From Oscillibacter valericigenes (GTDB taxonomy: Bacteria > Bacillota > Clostridia > Oscillospirales > Oscillospiraceae), in the NCBI RefSeq assembly GCF_021531915.1, contig NZ_JAFBIV010000002.1:124001-188000 (forward strand): a DNA stretch of 64,000 bases, in the 5' to 3' direction. Positions 23,815-33,658 of this stretch are shown in pieces (the first letter of the stretch is position 1; the number at the start of each line of letters is the position of its first letter). The notes under the pieces are model-generated. The model saw only the letters and a program-made list of their open reading frames with translations. It was not told where the DNA came from and made no database searches. Both the position numbers and the translations under genes were made by a program.

Positions 23815-24881
23815 TTTGCCTGCTTTTTATGTGCTTTCTTGAATTGATACATATTATTATCGGCGGCTTCTTTGACCCTCAGAACATTGTCACCAGCCAC
23901 AAAGGATGCCGAACCGACAGACACATAGGGCAGGATATCCAGTTCTTTTCTTCTGAAATTCAATCCCTCGATCAGTCTTCTGTAACAACTCTCTTGATCT
24001 GCACTTGGATTTAACAAAACGCAGAACTCATCACCGCCAATCCGATAGCAAAATCCATCTTTCGAATAGGCTTTTTTGATACAAGCCGCTACTTCCTCCA
24101 GGCACTTATCCCCCAATAAATGACCGTAATGATCATTGATATGCTTAAAATCGTCGATATCAAAGACAACCAACGTGCCGTCTTGTGCCAACGAGGCAGT
24201 TTGATTCAGGTAGCTTTTCTGATTCAGCAGCCCGGTGAGTTCATCCAATTGCTGCCACATTCCGTTGCAATACGTGAAATAAAGAATAGCCAGCAGGGAT
24301 ACGCATAGCCAGGTGACATGAACTTGCGGAAAGATCACCTGCACCATGGCACCCAGCAGCAGAAATGCAGCAATCAGGTAAATGCTGGTCCTACTTTTGT
24401 TCTGGTACCTTGCAGCGACCCGCAGAGTCATAACGAGGAGATAAAGTGTTCCGGCAAAATAAACCGCAAGAAATATTCCGAAAAATTCTCCCCGCATATA
24501 TTGATTGTTCTGATCAACGTAAAAAATCGGCTTAAGGGGAAATGTCACCGCCAAAAGCACCAGATATACGCCCTCCGCGATAATGGCATATGCGATGCTT
24601 CGGTTTTTTTCCAAAGCCAACGCGAGAAAAATGGAAACCGCCGGTGTCAGCCCAAATCCCAGGTAATTTGCAAGAATATTGATCCACCTGAATGATGCCG
24701 GTCCATGATCTACAACAATTGTGATGACCTCTAAAATCGAAATAACAATGATCAAAGCGAATGACCTGATAAACCATTGCCGTTTCTCTTGGCTGAGCGT
24801 TTCGCTGAATTTTGTAAGAATACACATGATCCCCAGGACAAAGACATCTATAATTGTGATAACCAAAAAGTAGTAATCCAT
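23811..24881 (-). CDS. Membrane diguanylate cyclase (7 TM - GGDEF)
   Basis: The 356-residue protein has about seven hydrophobic segments in its first 205 residues and then a GGDEF domain (about 213-356). The active-site loop is RIGGDEF and the metal-binding segment VFDIDDFKHINDHYGH, so it should make cyclic di-GMP from two GTP. No RxxD inhibitory site precedes the loop. The ribosome site is weak (AAGGGG about 11 bases away). The gene is visibly more AT-rich than its neighbours, with frequent AAA, ATT and TTT codons, which suggests acquisition. Confidence 0.9.
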   Translation of the reverse strand: MDYYFLVITIIDVFVLGIMCILTKFSETLSQEKRQWFIRSFALIIVISILEVITIVVDHGPASFRWINILANYLGFGLTPAVSIFLALALEKNRSIAYAIIAEGVYLVLLAVTFPLKPIFYVDQNNQYMRGEFFGIFLAVYFAGTLYLLVMTLRVAARYQNKSRTSIYLIAAFLLLGAMVQVIFPQVHVTWLCVSLLAILYFTYCNGMWQQLDELTGLLNQKSYLNQTASLAQDGTLVVFDIDDFKHINDHYGHLLGDKCLEEVAACIKKAYSKDGFCYRIGGDEFCVLLNPSADQESCYRRLIEGLNFRRKELDILPYVSVGSASFVAGDNVLRVKEAADNNMYQFKKAHKKQAN

Positions 24882-24953
24882 TTGAGCACTGGCCCCTTAT
24901 CTACAATCATTCGGTGTCAACAGGGCGGGTTTCTTGACAGTTTTTCCCCGATC

Positions 24954-26315
24954 TCAATGCTTTTCAGCATGGTCTCGCATCATCAATACCACCGTCTCCA
25001 CATGTCTTGTTCCCGGGAACATGTCCACGGCGCAGGCGCGGACCGCCTTGTAGCCAAGATTCTCAAAAATCTTCACATCCCGGCCCAGGGTGGCGGGATC
25101 ACAGGAGACATACACCACTCGTTTGGGCCCCATGCCCGCCACGGAGGCGATCACCTCCGACGCCAGGCCCTTCCGGGGCGGGTCCACGGTGATGACGTCA
25201 GGCCGCAGGCCCTCCGCCTCCAGCTTCGCCGCGATATCCGCCGCGTCGCCGCAGAAAAACTCCGCGTTTTCGATGCCGTTCCGGGCGGCGTTCTCCCTGG
25301 CGTCCTCAATGGCAGGCGGTACGATCTCCGCGCCGATGGCCCGCTTGGCCTGCTTGGCAAGGCAGAGCGTGATGGTTCCGGTGCCGCAGTACAGGTCGAG
25401 AACGGTCTCCTCCCCCGTCAGTCCGGCGAATTCCAGGGCCTTTCCGTACAGCACCTCCGCCTGGTCCCGGTTCACCTGGTAGAAAGAGGGGACCGACAGC
25501 TTGAAGGTCAGGCCGCAGAGGGTGTCCATCAGGAAGTCCTGGCCCCAAATGGTGCGGTACCTGTCCCCCAGGATCACATTGCCTTTGGCGGTGTTGGTGT
25601 TCAGCACCACGCCCACCGTCCTGGGCGCCGCCGCCCGGATGAATGCCGCCAGCTCCGGCTCCCGGGGAAGCTGCTTGCCGTTGGCGATGACGCAGCAGAG
25701 GCTCTCACCTTTTTTGTTCACCCGGACGTAGATGTGCCGAATGAGCCCCTTGCCGGTACGCTCGTCGTAGGCCATCACTTTGTACCGCTTCATCCAGTCC
25801 CCCACGGCCTTGGCCGTCCTGTCGGAGACCTCCGACTGGATCAGGCAGCGGTCGATGGGCACCACCTTGTGAGTCCGGGCCTGGAAAAATCCGATGGCGC
25901 CGTCAGTCCCCACGGGATACTGGCTCTTGTTGCGGTAATGGGCAGGGTCCTTGGCCCCCAGGATCTCCTCCACCTGGAGGTCTGTCCCGCCCAGGCGGGT
26001 CAGGGCATCCTGGACCCGCTGGCGCTTGGCCCACAACTCCTCGGTGTAGCTCATGTGCTGGAAATCGCAGCCGCCGCACTTTCCGAAATAAGGGCACTCC
26101 GGCTTGGCCCGCTCAGGAGAGGGATGTTTGATTTTGACGATCTTTCCCGCGGCACAGGTCTTCATGACCTTGGTGATCTTCAGGTCGACGGTCTCCCCCC
26201 GGATGGCCTGGGGCACAAAGACCACGGCGCCCTCCAGGCGCACGATGCCCAGGCCCTCGCTGGAGTAGCCCTCCACAGTGCCGGTGTAGATGTGGTTTTC
26301 AAGCAGTTTTTCCAT
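24954..26315 (-). CDS. 23S rRNA (uracil-5-)-methyltransferase, RlmD/RumA type
   Basis: The 453-residue enzyme has an N-terminal TRAM domain (YTGTVEGYSSEGLGIVRLEG), an iron-sulfur cysteine cluster (CPYFGKCGGC) near residues 74-83, and a C-terminal Rossmann methyltransferase domain. DLYCGTGTITL binds S-adenosylmethionine and VSCDPATL carries the catalytic cysteine. It forms 5-methyluridine in 23S rRNA; which position, or whether tRNA, cannot be told. It is 27 bases downstream of the metallo-hydrolase gene on the same strand. Confidence 0.93.
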   Translation of the reverse strand: MEKLLENHIYTGTVEGYSSEGLGIVRLEGAVVFVPQAIRGETVDLKITKVMKTCAAGKIVKIKHPSPERAKPECPYFGKCGGCDFQHMSYTEELWAKRQRVQDALTRLGGTDLQVEEILGAKDPAHYRNKSQYPVGTDGAIGFFQARTHKVVPIDRCLIQSEVSDRTAKAVGDWMKRYKVMAYDERTGKGLIRHIYVRVNKKGESLCCVIANGKQLPREPELAAFIRAAAPRTVGVVLNTNTAKGNVILGDRYRTIWGQDFLMDTLCGLTFKLSVPSFYQVNRDQAEVLYGKALEFAGLTGEETVLDLYCGTGTITLCLAKQAKRAIGAEIVPPAIEDARENAARNGIENAEFFCGDAADIAAKLEAEGLRPDVITVDPPRKGLASEVIASVAGMGPKRVVYVSCDPATLGRDVKIFENLGYKAVRACAVDMFPGTRHVETVVLMMRDHAEKH

Positions 26316-26342
26316 AATAACCTCGGTGGGACAAATTTTTTC

Positions 26343-27947
26343 TCACGCCTCCCACTTCTCCAGCAGCTGCCGCAGCTGGTCGGCGAACCGGGCCAGACTC
26401 TTGTTGTCCCGGCCCTTGGAGCGCTTGATGCTCTCCATGAGCATATTGCCCACAGCCACCAGCCGCTCGTAGGCGGAGGAGGTGCGGACGCCGGTGACGG
26501 CGGACTTGGTCTTCCGCTCCGGCAGATAGCCGGGCTCCAGCACCTTGTCGGCAATCAGGTCATAGACCTCGGTGTACTGGGGCGCATGGGCGGTGAAGCC
26601 CAGGTTGGTGATGCTCTGGGCAAAGAAGGGCGCCACCTCCCGGTCACCGTGGACCACAAAGACATGCTGGGGCTTGGGCGCCTTAAAATTCTGGATCCAG
26701 GCCAGCAGGTGGTCCCGGTCGGCATGGGAGCTGAGTCCCTTGAAATTCACGATCTGGGCGTTGACGGCGATCTCCTCGCCGAAAAGCTTGACGCTCTTGG
26801 CGCCCTCCAGCAGGGTCCGGCCCAGGGTACCCTCGCCCTGGTAGCCCACGAATACCACGGAGCTCTCCTTCCGCCACAAATTGTGCTTCAGGTGGTGGCG
26901 GATACGGCCCGCGTCACACATACCGGAGGCGGAGATAATGACCTTCGGGGTGGGGTCCATGTTCAGCAGCTTGGATTCCTCGCTGGTCTCCGTCATCCGC
27001 AGGTTGGTGAAGTTGAACATGTGGGTGCCGTCCTGCACCAGCTCCAGTGCATCCTTGTCCAGATAGCCGTGGAGGTCGCCGGTAAAAATGGTGGTGGCCT
27101 TTTTGGCCAGAGGCGAATCGATATAGACCGGGAAGTCCGGGTTGGACTTTACCAGACCGGCGTCCTTGATCTCCCGGATGAAGTACAGCAGCTCCTGGGT
27201 TCGACCCACAGCAAAGGAGGGAATCACCACGTTGCCGCCCCGGCCGATGGTCTCGTCGATGATCTTCGCCAGGTCGTCGGTGTAGCTCCAGACCTCCGTA
27301 TGGTTGCGGTCACCGTAGGTGGACTCCATGACCACATAGTCGGCACCGTCCAGATAGGTCGGATCCCGGATGATAGGCTGCTTGATGTTGCCCAGGTCGC
27401 CGGAGAACACCAGATTCTTGGTGACGCCGTCCTCCGTGGCGTGGACGATGATGCTGGCGCTGCCCAGCAGGTGTCCGGCGTCCACAAACTCCACCGTCAC
27501 GCCCTCGCACAGGGGCACGGTCTGGCCGTACTCGCAGGTAGTGACGAACTCCCGGACACGCTGCGCGTCCTCGATGGTATAGAGCGGCTCCACCTTGGGG
27601 GCGCCGGAGCGCTCCGCCTTGCGGTTCTTCCACTCGGCGTCCGATTCCTGGATATGAGCGGAGTCCATCAGCATGATGTCCAGCAGGTCCGCCGTCAGGC
27701 GGGTGGTCACAATACGGCCCTGGAAGCCCTGCTTGATGAGCATGGGTACCCGGCCGGAATGGTCGATATGGGCATGGGTGATGAGAACGAAATCAATGCG
27801 GCCAGCCGCGAAGGGCAAGGCTTCATTGTCCACCTCGTCTCTCCCCTGCTGCAGGCCGCAGTCCACCAGAATGCGCTTGCCGCCTACCTCCAGGCAGTGA
27901 CAACTGCCGGTGACGCACTGATCGGCACCGTAAAAACTGAGCTTCAT
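26343..27947 (-). CDS. Beta-CASP MBL-fold RNA metallo-hydrolase (COG1236-like)
   Basis: The start is the ATG at 27947 (MKLSFYGADQCVTGSCH), with AAGGAGGT 7 bases upstream; the open frame continues to 28121 without a ribosome site. The product is 534 residues. The metallo-beta-lactamase motif HAHIDHSGR and the downstream beta-CASP motifs (FSGDLG, ISASGMCDAGRIRHHL, HGD) are present. Relatives of the CPSF73/COG1236 group process or degrade RNA. It is followed by the rRNA methyltransferase gene, and a divergent gene lies upstream. Confidence 0.9.
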   Translation of the reverse strand: MKLSFYGADQCVTGSCHCLEVGGKRILVDCGLQQGRDEVDNEALPFAAGRIDFVLITHAHIDHSGRVPMLIKQGFQGRIVTTRLTADLLDIMLMDSAHIQESDAEWKNRKAERSGAPKVEPLYTIEDAQRVREFVTTCEYGQTVPLCEGVTVEFVDAGHLLGSASIIVHATEDGVTKNLVFSGDLGNIKQPIIRDPTYLDGADYVVMESTYGDRNHTEVWSYTDDLAKIIDETIGRGGNVVIPSFAVGRTQELLYFIREIKDAGLVKSNPDFPVYIDSPLAKKATTIFTGDLHGYLDKDALELVQDGTHMFNFTNLRMTETSEESKLLNMDPTPKVIISASGMCDAGRIRHHLKHNLWRKESSVVFVGYQGEGTLGRTLLEGAKSVKLFGEEIAVNAQIVNFKGLSSHADRDHLLAWIQNFKAPKPQHVFVVHGDREVAPFFAQSITNLGFTAHAPQYTEVYDLIADKVLEPGYLPERKTKSAVTGVRTSSAYERLVAVGNMLMESIKRSKGRDNKSLARFADQLRQLLEKWEA

Positions 27948-27980
27948 ACGCGGGACCTCCTTCAGATATTCGATACAAAT

Positions 27981-28009
27981 ATTGTAGCACGTTCTTTGAA
28001 AAAGTACAA
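27981..28009 (-). promoter_or_regulatory. Sigma-A promoter of the metallo-hydrolase gene
   Basis: The minus strand reads -35 TTGTAC (28004-28009), 17 bases, and -10 TACAAT (27981-27986), about 35 bases before the ATG. Confidence 0.75.
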
Positions 28010-28057
28010 CGGAAAAGCACAGTCTGCCCGGGGGAGCACATTGTAACCGCTTTGTTC

Positions 28058-28086
28058 TTGTTTTTCGGGAAGCTTTTCGGTATGCT
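28058..28086 (+). promoter_or_regulatory. Candidate promoter of the dehydratase-like gene
   Basis: TTGTTT (28058-28063), 17 bases, and TATGCT (28081-28086) lie 20 bases before the ATG at 28106. The resulting leader is very short, just enough for the AGAGGTG ribosome site. Confidence 0.5.
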
Positions 28087-28105
28087 GAGCACAAGAGGTG
28101 ATGGT

Positions 28106-29287
28106 ATGGCGCCCCGCACATTGCTGATCCCGTCCTTGCTGGACGACTGGTTCCCCCTGCTGCAATACGCCTTCGCGTCAGACCGCTGGACTCCGGTGAT
28201 GCTGACAGAGGACGGCCCCCACCTGGCCCACCTGGGCCTGCGGTACATCCACAGCGACATGTGCTATCCCGCTCATCTGGTGGCGGGACAGGTTCTGGCC
28301 GCCCTGGGCTCCGGGAAGTACGACACCGCCCGCTGCGGCGTTCTCATCGGCCAGGCTGGAGACGAATGCCGGGGCTCCTGCTTCATCCGCCTGATGCGGG
28401 GCGTCCTGGACCGGGCGGGCTATCCCCAGGTGGCCCTGGTGTCCCTGAACGTCCGGGACATTGACCGGGAAAACGGACTCGCCATCCGCCCGTCCATGGT
28501 CTGGCAGGCCCTGGCCGCCGCCGTGTGGGGCGATGCCCTGGCCATTCTCCGGGACCAGACCCGGCCCTTTGAGGCCGTTCCCGGTTCCGCGGAGGCCCTG
28601 TGGCATCAATGGATGGAGGACTTAGGCCGAGACCTGCAAAGCGGGAAATTTCTGTCCCGGCGGGCCATCCTGGCCCGGTGCCGGGAGATGGCGGACAGCT
28701 TCTGCCGCCTGGACACCGTGGAGCGGGAGGTGCAGACCGTTGCCGTCGTGGGCGAGGTCTATACCCGGCACTGCCGGCTGGGCAACTGGGATTTGAAGCG
28801 CTATCTGGCGGCGGAGCACGTCCGGGTGTGTGCCGGAGGGCTGACCTGGCAGGCGCTGTATTATATGGACTCCCACGCCCTGAAAGGCCCTGCTGTTCAG
28901 CGGATTTTCTACCAGGCGGTGCGGAGCTATACCGCCGCCGTCCAGCGGGAGTTGGTGGGCATCCTCCGCGGAGCCGGATACATGACCCTGCCGCCCCTGC
29001 CGGAGCTGAAACGTCAGGCGGAAGGCTATGCCCCGCTGAACGTCACGGTGGCGGACGGCTGGCTGGTGGCCGCCGAGGTCGTGGGCTGGGCTGGACAAGG
29101 CGTCCGCAAAGTCCTCTGCATCCAGCCTTTTGCTTGCCTGCCGGGACACATCTTCGGCAAGGGGCAGTACGCCGCCCTCCAGCGGAAGCTGCCGGATATT
29201 CGGCTGGTCAGTGTGGACTACGACGCCAGCACCGGCGAGGGCTCAGTCCAGAGCCGGGTGCGGATGCTGCTGGACGAAAAATTGTAA
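28106..29287 (+). CDS. 2-hydroxyacyl-CoA dehydratase-like protein (COG3581-type)
   Basis: The start is the ATG at 28106 (MAPRTLLIPSLLDDW), with AGAGGTG 5 bases upstream; an ATG at 28052 has no ribosome site. The 393-residue product resembles the dehydratase-subunit half of large activase-related fusion proteins. The CYPAHLVAGQVLAAL segment and further cysteines (GDECRGSC, VCAGGL) are candidate iron-sulfur ligands. Its usual partner, the ASKHA-fold activase, is not in this window. The substrate is unknown. It stands alone on the plus strand between the divergent hydrolase gene and secA. Confidence 0.75.
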   Translation: MAPRTLLIPSLLDDWFPLLQYAFASDRWTPVMLTEDGPHLAHLGLRYIHSDMCYPAHLVAGQVLAALGSGKYDTARCGVLIGQAGDECRGSCFIRLMRGVLDRAGYPQVALVSLNVRDIDRENGLAIRPSMVWQALAAAVWGDALAILRDQTRPFEAVPGSAEALWHQWMEDLGRDLQSGKFLSRRAILARCREMADSFCRLDTVEREVQTVAVVGEVYTRHCRLGNWDLKRYLAAEHVRVCAGGLTWQALYYMDSHALKGPAVQRIFYQAVRSYTAAVQRELVGILRGAGYMTLPPLPELKRQAEGYAPLNVTVADGWLVAAEVVGWAGQGVRKVLCIQPFACLPGHIFGKGQYAALQRKLPDIRLVSVDYDASTGEGSVQSRVRMLLDEKL

Positions 29288-29386
29288 AAAAGGCGCTGTT
29301 AGCCCCTTCATCACCGGGACCGCCCCGCAAGGGTCGTCTTTTCATCGTCCAAATCGTAAACTTTTTTCGCAGACGCCTGATTTTCT

Positions 29387-29415
29387 TTGCATTTCACATC
29401 GGTTTGTGGTATGCT
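29387..29415 (+). promoter_or_regulatory. Sigma-A promoter of secA
   Basis: TTGCAT (29387-29392), a 17-base spacer ending TGG, and TATGCT (29410-29415) precede secA by about 70 bases. The extended TGn compensates for the weak -10. Confidence 0.7.
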
Positions 29416-29485
29416 AGCATAGATTTATTATGAATATGCTGATATTCCTGATACAGGCAAAATCAGAAAGGATGTTTCAAATATC

Positions 29486-32236
29486 ATGGGTCTGTTGAAA
29501 ACACTGTTTGGCGATTCCAGCTCCCGGGAGCTGAAGTCCATCTACCCCATTGTGGACAAAATCGAGGCCATGGCCGACGAGTACAAGGCCATGACCGATG
29601 CCCAGCTCCAGGCGAAGACGCCAGAGTTCAAGGAGCGTCTGGCAAACGGCGAGACGCTGGACGATATCCTGCCGGAGGCCTTCGCCACCGTGCGGGAGGC
29701 CGCTGACCGCGTGCTGGGCATGCGTCCCTACCGGGTCCAGCTGGTGGGCGGCATCGTGCTGCACCAGGGCCGCATCGCCGAGATGAAGACCGGTGAAGGC
29801 AAGACCCTGGTAGCCACCCTGCCCGCCTATCTGAACGCCCTGACGGGCCGCGGCGTCCACATCGTCACCGTCAACGACTATCTGGCCAAGCGTGACTCCG
29901 AGTGGATGGGTAAGGTCCACCGCTTCCTGGGGCTGAAGGTAGGCCTGATCGTCCACGGTCTGACCTCCCAGCAGCGGCAGGCCGCCTACGCTGCCGACGT
30001 GACCTACGGCACCAACAACGAGATGGGCTTCGACTACCTCCGTGACAATATGTGCATCTACTCCAGTGAGCTGGTGCAGCGGGGCCACGCCTTCGCCATC
30101 GTGGACGAGGTGGACTCCATCCTGATCGACGAGGCCCGTACCCCCCTGATCATCTCCGGCCAGGGCGAAAAGTCCACCCAGATGTACGACATGGCGGAGA
30201 TGTTCGTCTCCCGCCTGAAAAAGCGCGTTGTGGTCCAGGTGGACGACAAGGAGGAAGAGGACACCACTGTCGACGCTGACTACATCGTGGACGAGAAGGC
30301 CAAGTCCGCCACCCTCACTGCCCGGGGCATTTCCAAGGCGGAGGAGTTCTTCCATGTGGAGAACCTGTCCGACCCCAGCAACGCCACCCTGAACCACCAC
30401 ATCAACCAGGCCCTGAAGGCCCACGGCACCATGAAGCGGGACACCGACTACGTGGTGAAGGACGGCGAGGTCATCATCGTGGATGAGTTCACCGGCCGTC
30501 TCATGTTCGGCCGCCGGTATTCCAACGGCCTGCATCAGGCCATCGAGGCCAAGGAGCACGTCAGCGTCCAGAGCGAAAACAAGACCCTGGCCACCATCAC
30601 CTTCCAGAACTACTTCCGCCTGTACGACAAGCTGTCCGGTATGACCGGTACCGCCATGACGGAGCAGGAGGAATTCGGCACCATCTACAACCTGGACATC
30701 GTGGAGATCCCCACCAACCGTCCCAACCAGCGGCAGGATCACCACGACGTGGTGTACAAGACCGAGGCCGGCAAGTTCCGGGCCGTCATCCAGCAGGTGA
30801 AGGAGTGCCATGAAAAGGGCCAGCCCGTGCTGGTGGGCACCGTGTCCATTGAGAAGAACGAGCTGCTCAGCAAGCTGCTGGCCCGGGAGGGCATCAGCCA
30901 CAACCTGCTGAACGCCAAGAACCACGAGAAGGAAGCCGAGATCGTGGCCCAGGCCGGTAAGTTCGGTGCCGTCACCGTGGCCACCAACATGGCCGGCCGT
31001 GGTACCGATATCATGCTGGGCGGCAACGCCGAGTATCTGGCCAAGGCCGACCTGGTGAAGGCCGGTTATTCCGAAGAGGTCATCGTGGACGCCACCGGCT
31101 ACGCCGACACCGACAATCAGGAAATTCTGGACGCCCGCAAGCTGTTTGCGGAGCGGATGGCCCATCACAAGGCCATCATCTCCCAGGAGGCGGAAAAGGT
31201 CCGTGCCGCCGGCGGCCTGTTCATCATCGGCACCGAGCGCCATGAGTCCCGCCGGATCGACAATCAGCTGCGCGGCCGCGCCGGCCGTCAGGGCGACCCC
31301 GGCGAGACCCGGTTCTATATCTCCCTGGAGGACGACCTGATGCGCCTCTTCGGCGGCGAGCGCATCAACAACATGATGGAGCGCTTCGACCTGGACGAGG
31401 ATACCCCCATCGAGAACAAGATGCTGACCAAGGCCATTGAGAACGCCCAGACCACCGTGGAGAGCCGCAACTTCCAGTCCCGGAAATCCGTGCTGGAATA
31501 CGACGACGTCATGAACAAGCAGCGAGAGATCATCTATGCCCAGCGCCGTCAGGTACTGGACGGCATGGACATCAAGGAGACTGTGCTGAACATGATGCAC
31601 ACCTCCATCTCCAACCATGTGGCTCTGGCCTTCGGCGAGAGCCAGCATCTGGACGCCGCCGGCTACCGGGATATGATGCGTGGCCTGGAGGGCATCTACT
31701 TCCTGCCCAGCGCCATCTGCATCCCCTCCTCCGAGATCCCCGGCAAGACTCAGGAGGAATTCACGGACCTGTTCATTCAGGCCGCCGAGAAGACCTACGA
31801 GGCCAAGGAGACCGAAATTACCAGCCCCATCATGCGGGAGCTGGAGCGGGTCATCATGCTGCGTGTGGTGGATGAGTACTGGATGGACCATATCAGCGCC
31901 ATGGACGATCTGAAGCAGGGCGTCCGCCTGCAGTCCTGGGGCAACAACAACCCCGTGGATGTCTATAAGCGGGAGTCCCTGGAGATGTTTGAAGAGATGA
32001 TCTCCGCCATTCAGGACGAGACCGTCCGCCGCCTGTACTCCGTCCGTCTGAAGAAGGACGAGGAGGTCAAGCGGGAGCGGGTGGCCAAGGGCATGGTGGA
32101 GAATGTGGGCGGCGACGGTACTACGCCGAAAAAGCAGCCCATGAAGAAAACCGTAAAGATCGGCCGCAACGATCCCTGCCCCTGCGGCAGCGGGTTGAAG
32201 TGGAAGAAGTGCACTTGCAAAGAATATCACGACTGA
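29486..32236 (+). CDS. secA: Preprotein translocase ATPase SecA
   Basis: The 916-residue motor pushes preproteins through SecYEG. Walker A (KTGEGKT, residues 101-107), the [19 protein letters not shown] Walker B region, the [12 protein letters not shown] helicase motif and the C-terminal zinc tail ([14 protein letters not shown]) are all visible. It is a full-length, zinc-tailed SecA. GAAAGGATG precedes the ATG. It is followed by a 372-base hairpin-rich intergenic region. secG and secY are also in this window. Confidence 0.98.
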   Translation: MGLLKTLFGDSSSRELKSIYPIVDKIEAMADEYKAMTDAQLQAKTPEFKERLANGETLDDILPEAFATVREAADRVLGMRPYRVQLVGGIVLHQGRIAEMKTGEGKTLVATLPAYLNALTGRGVHIVTVNDYLAKRDSEWMGKVHRFLGLKVGLIVHGLTSQQRQAAYAADVTYGTNNEMGFDYLRDNMCIYSSELVQRGHAFAIVDEVDSILIDEARTPLIISGQGEKSTQMYDMAEMFVSRLKKRVVVQVDDKEEEDTTVDADYIVDEKAKSATLTARGISKAEEFFHVENLSDPSNATLNHHINQALKAHGTMKRDTDYVVKDGEVIIVDEFTGRLMFGRRYSNGLHQAIEAKEHVSVQSENKTLATITFQNYFRLYDKLSGMTGTAMTEQEEFGTIYNLDIVEIPTNRPNQRQDHHDVVYKTEAGKFRAVIQQVKECHEKGQPVLVGTVSIEKNELLSKLLAREGISHNLLNAKNHEKEAEIVAQAGKFGAVTVATNMAGRGTDIMLGGNAEYLAKADLVKAGYSEEVIVDATGYADTDNQEILDARKLFAERMAHHKAIISQEAEKVRAAGGLFIIGTERHESRRIDNQLRGRAGRQGDPGETRFYISLEDDLMRLFGGERINNMMERFDLDEDTPIENKMLTKAIENAQTTVESRNFQSRKSVLEYDDVMNKQREIIYAQRRQVLDGMDIKETVLNMMHTSISNHVALAFGESQHLDAAGYRDMMRGLEGIYFLPSAICIPSSEIPGKTQEEFTDLFIQAAEKTYEAKETEITSPIMRELERVIMLRVVDEYWMDHISAMDDLKQGVRLQSWGNNNPVDVYKRESLEMFEEMISAIQDETVRRLYSVRLKKDEEVKRERVAKGMVENVGGDGTTPKKQPMKKTVKIGRNDPCPCGSGLKWKKCTCKEYHD

Positions 32237-32608
32237 CGTCTTCTAGGAGGAGCAGGCTCCCCCTCAACCTCCCCCAACACAGTCGCGGCATAACGATTCC
32301 CGGATACTTCGTATCCGCCAATCGTGCCGCTTCCTCGAAACAGCCTCGCTTCATCCGCCACTGGCGGCGCTTCGGCTGTTTCCACCAGTGACGTCGGTCA
32401 CTGGTGTGTGCGCCCCAAGGGCGCACTGGTCAAGGCATTTTCGCCACGCACATGTCGCAGCGAAAATGATGAAATGTCCTTGATTTGCCGCTGGCAAATC
32501 AACTGGGGAACCCACCGGTTTCCCCTAGTCCCCTTCCTAAATCCAAGCACGCCCCCTGTTCTCCTGCCGGAGGGCAGGGGGCGCTTTGCTACCAGAAAGG
32601 AGTCTGCC
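32237..32608. repeat. String of eight or nine hairpins after secA
   Basis: No gene is present. Successive inverted repeats are visible at 32249-32260, 32286-32328 (nested; inner CGGATAC-TTC-GTATCCG), 32337-32382 (outer GAAACAGCC / GGCTGTTTC, inner CCGCC / GGCGG), 32384-32405 (ACCAGTGAC / GTCACTGGT), 32408-32427, 32436-32468 (CATTTTCG / CGAAAATG), 32482-32500 (GATTTGCC / GGCAAATC), 32504-32525 and 32550-32583. The last is a GC-rich stem followed by CTTTGCT and may terminate secA transcription. Confidence 0.8.
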
Positions 32609-32830
32609 ATGAAAGACAACGACGGCGTCCTGGCTCTTTTGCAGGACATCAAAGACATCCTTTACGGCATCGCCCTGCTGCTGACAGGCGGGCTGTTGTG
32701 CGTGGCAGGCATCCTGCTGGGCGGATGGGGCATCTTGCTGTCCGCCGCAGGCGTCGTTTTCCTGCTGGCCGGACTGATTTATGCCCGTCATGGCTACAAC
32801 CACCACGAAGTCGTGGAAAAGCAAGATTGA
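32609..32830 (+). CDS. Small hypothetical membrane protein (73 aa)
   Basis: The ATG at 32609 has AAAGGAG 6 bases upstream; the open frame extends further left through the hairpin string without a ribosome site. The product has a short amphipathic start (MKDNDGVLALLQDIKDILYG), two hydrophobic segments (about residues 18-38 and 41-60) and a hydrophilic end (HEVVEKQD). I recognise no family. It is 12 bases before pgeF and is probably cotranscribed with it. Confidence 0.7.
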   Translation: MKDNDGVLALLQDIKDILYGIALLLTGGLLCVAGILLGGWGILLSAAGVVFLLAGLIYARHGYNHHEVVEKQD

Positions 32831-32842
32831 ACGGAGGTCCTT

Positions 32843-33658
32843 ATGCCTTTTGAAACCCATGAACAAACCGGTCTGATCTGGTTGACCTCTCCCCTGCTGG
32901 GCGGCATCGGCCACGGTTTTTCTACCCGGCAGGGCGGCGTGTCCGCCGCCCCCTGGGATTCCCTGAATCTGGGGGTGGGCCGGGGGGACGATCCCGCCGC
33001 TGTGGTGGAAAATTACCGCCGGTTCTGCGGCGCCGCCGGTATGGACGAAAACCGGGTAGTCCTCAGCAAGCAGGTCCACGAGACCACCGTCCGGGTCTGC
33101 ACCGCCGCCGACGCTGGGAAGGGCCTGTGGTCCTCCCGGGACTACACCGCCGACGCCCTTGTCACCAACCAGCCGGACCTGCCCCTGGTGGTCTTTTCCG
33201 CCGACTGCGGCATTATCCTGCTGTACGATCCTATCCAGCAGGCCGTTAGCGCCGTCCACGCCGGGTGGCGGGGCTGCGCCGCTGGGATTGTGGAAAAAAC
33301 CGTCCGGACTATGACCGAAGTATTCGCCTCTGATCCAAGCCATATATTAGCCGCCATCGGCCCCTGTATCGGTCAGTGCTGCTTTGAGACTGACGGGGAC
33401 GTGCCCGCCGCCATGGAGGCCGCTCTGGGCGATGACGCCGCGCCCTATATGGAGCGCCGTGGCCCCAAGTGGCACGTGGATCTGGCGGGACTCAACCGCC
33501 AGTGGCTGCTGCGCTCCGGTCTGACACTGGGCCACATCGACACCTGCGGTCTCTGCACCGCCTGCCATCCTGACCTGTTCTGGTCCCACCGGAAAATGGG
33601 CGAGGCCCGGGGCGCCCAGGTGGCCATGATCGCCCTGTCCAAGGAAGGTTCTTTATGA
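32843..33658 (+). CDS. pgeF: Peptidoglycan editing factor PgeF (multicopper-oxidase-fold, laccase domain)
   Basis: The 271-residue product has the family's conserved zinc/active-site residues: H79 in KQVHE, C122 in ADCGI and H139 in VHAGWRG, plus a C-terminal CGLCTACHPDLFWSHR segment. PgeF/YfiH/YlmD proteins remove wrongly incorporated residues from peptidoglycan precursors and were earlier called polyphenol oxidases. CGGAGG precedes the ATG. Its stop overlaps the start of the solute-binding lipoprotein gene by four bases (ATGA), indicating translational coupling. Confidence 0.93.
   Translation: MPFETHEQTGLIWLTSPLLGGIGHGFSTRQGGVSAAPWDSLNLGVGRGDDPAAVVENYRRFCGAAGMDENRVVLSKQVHETTVRVCTAADAGKGLWSSRDYTADALVTNQPDLPLVVFSADCGIILLYDPIQQAVSAVHAGWRGCAAGIVEKTVRTMTEVFASDPSHILAAIGPCIGQCCFETDGDVPAAMEAALGDDAAPYMERRGPKWHVDLAGLNRQWLLRSGLTLGHIDTCGLCTACHPDLFWSHRKMGEARGAQVAMIALSKEGSL

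Noticed and set aside
24892-24953. TTGACA upstream of the diguanylate cyclase gene as a promoter
   Set aside because: No -10-like sequence is found at 16-18 bases from it.
32237-32608. CRISPR array in the hairpin string
   Set aside because: The palindromes differ in sequence and there is no repeated unit with regular unique spacers, nor cas genes nearby.
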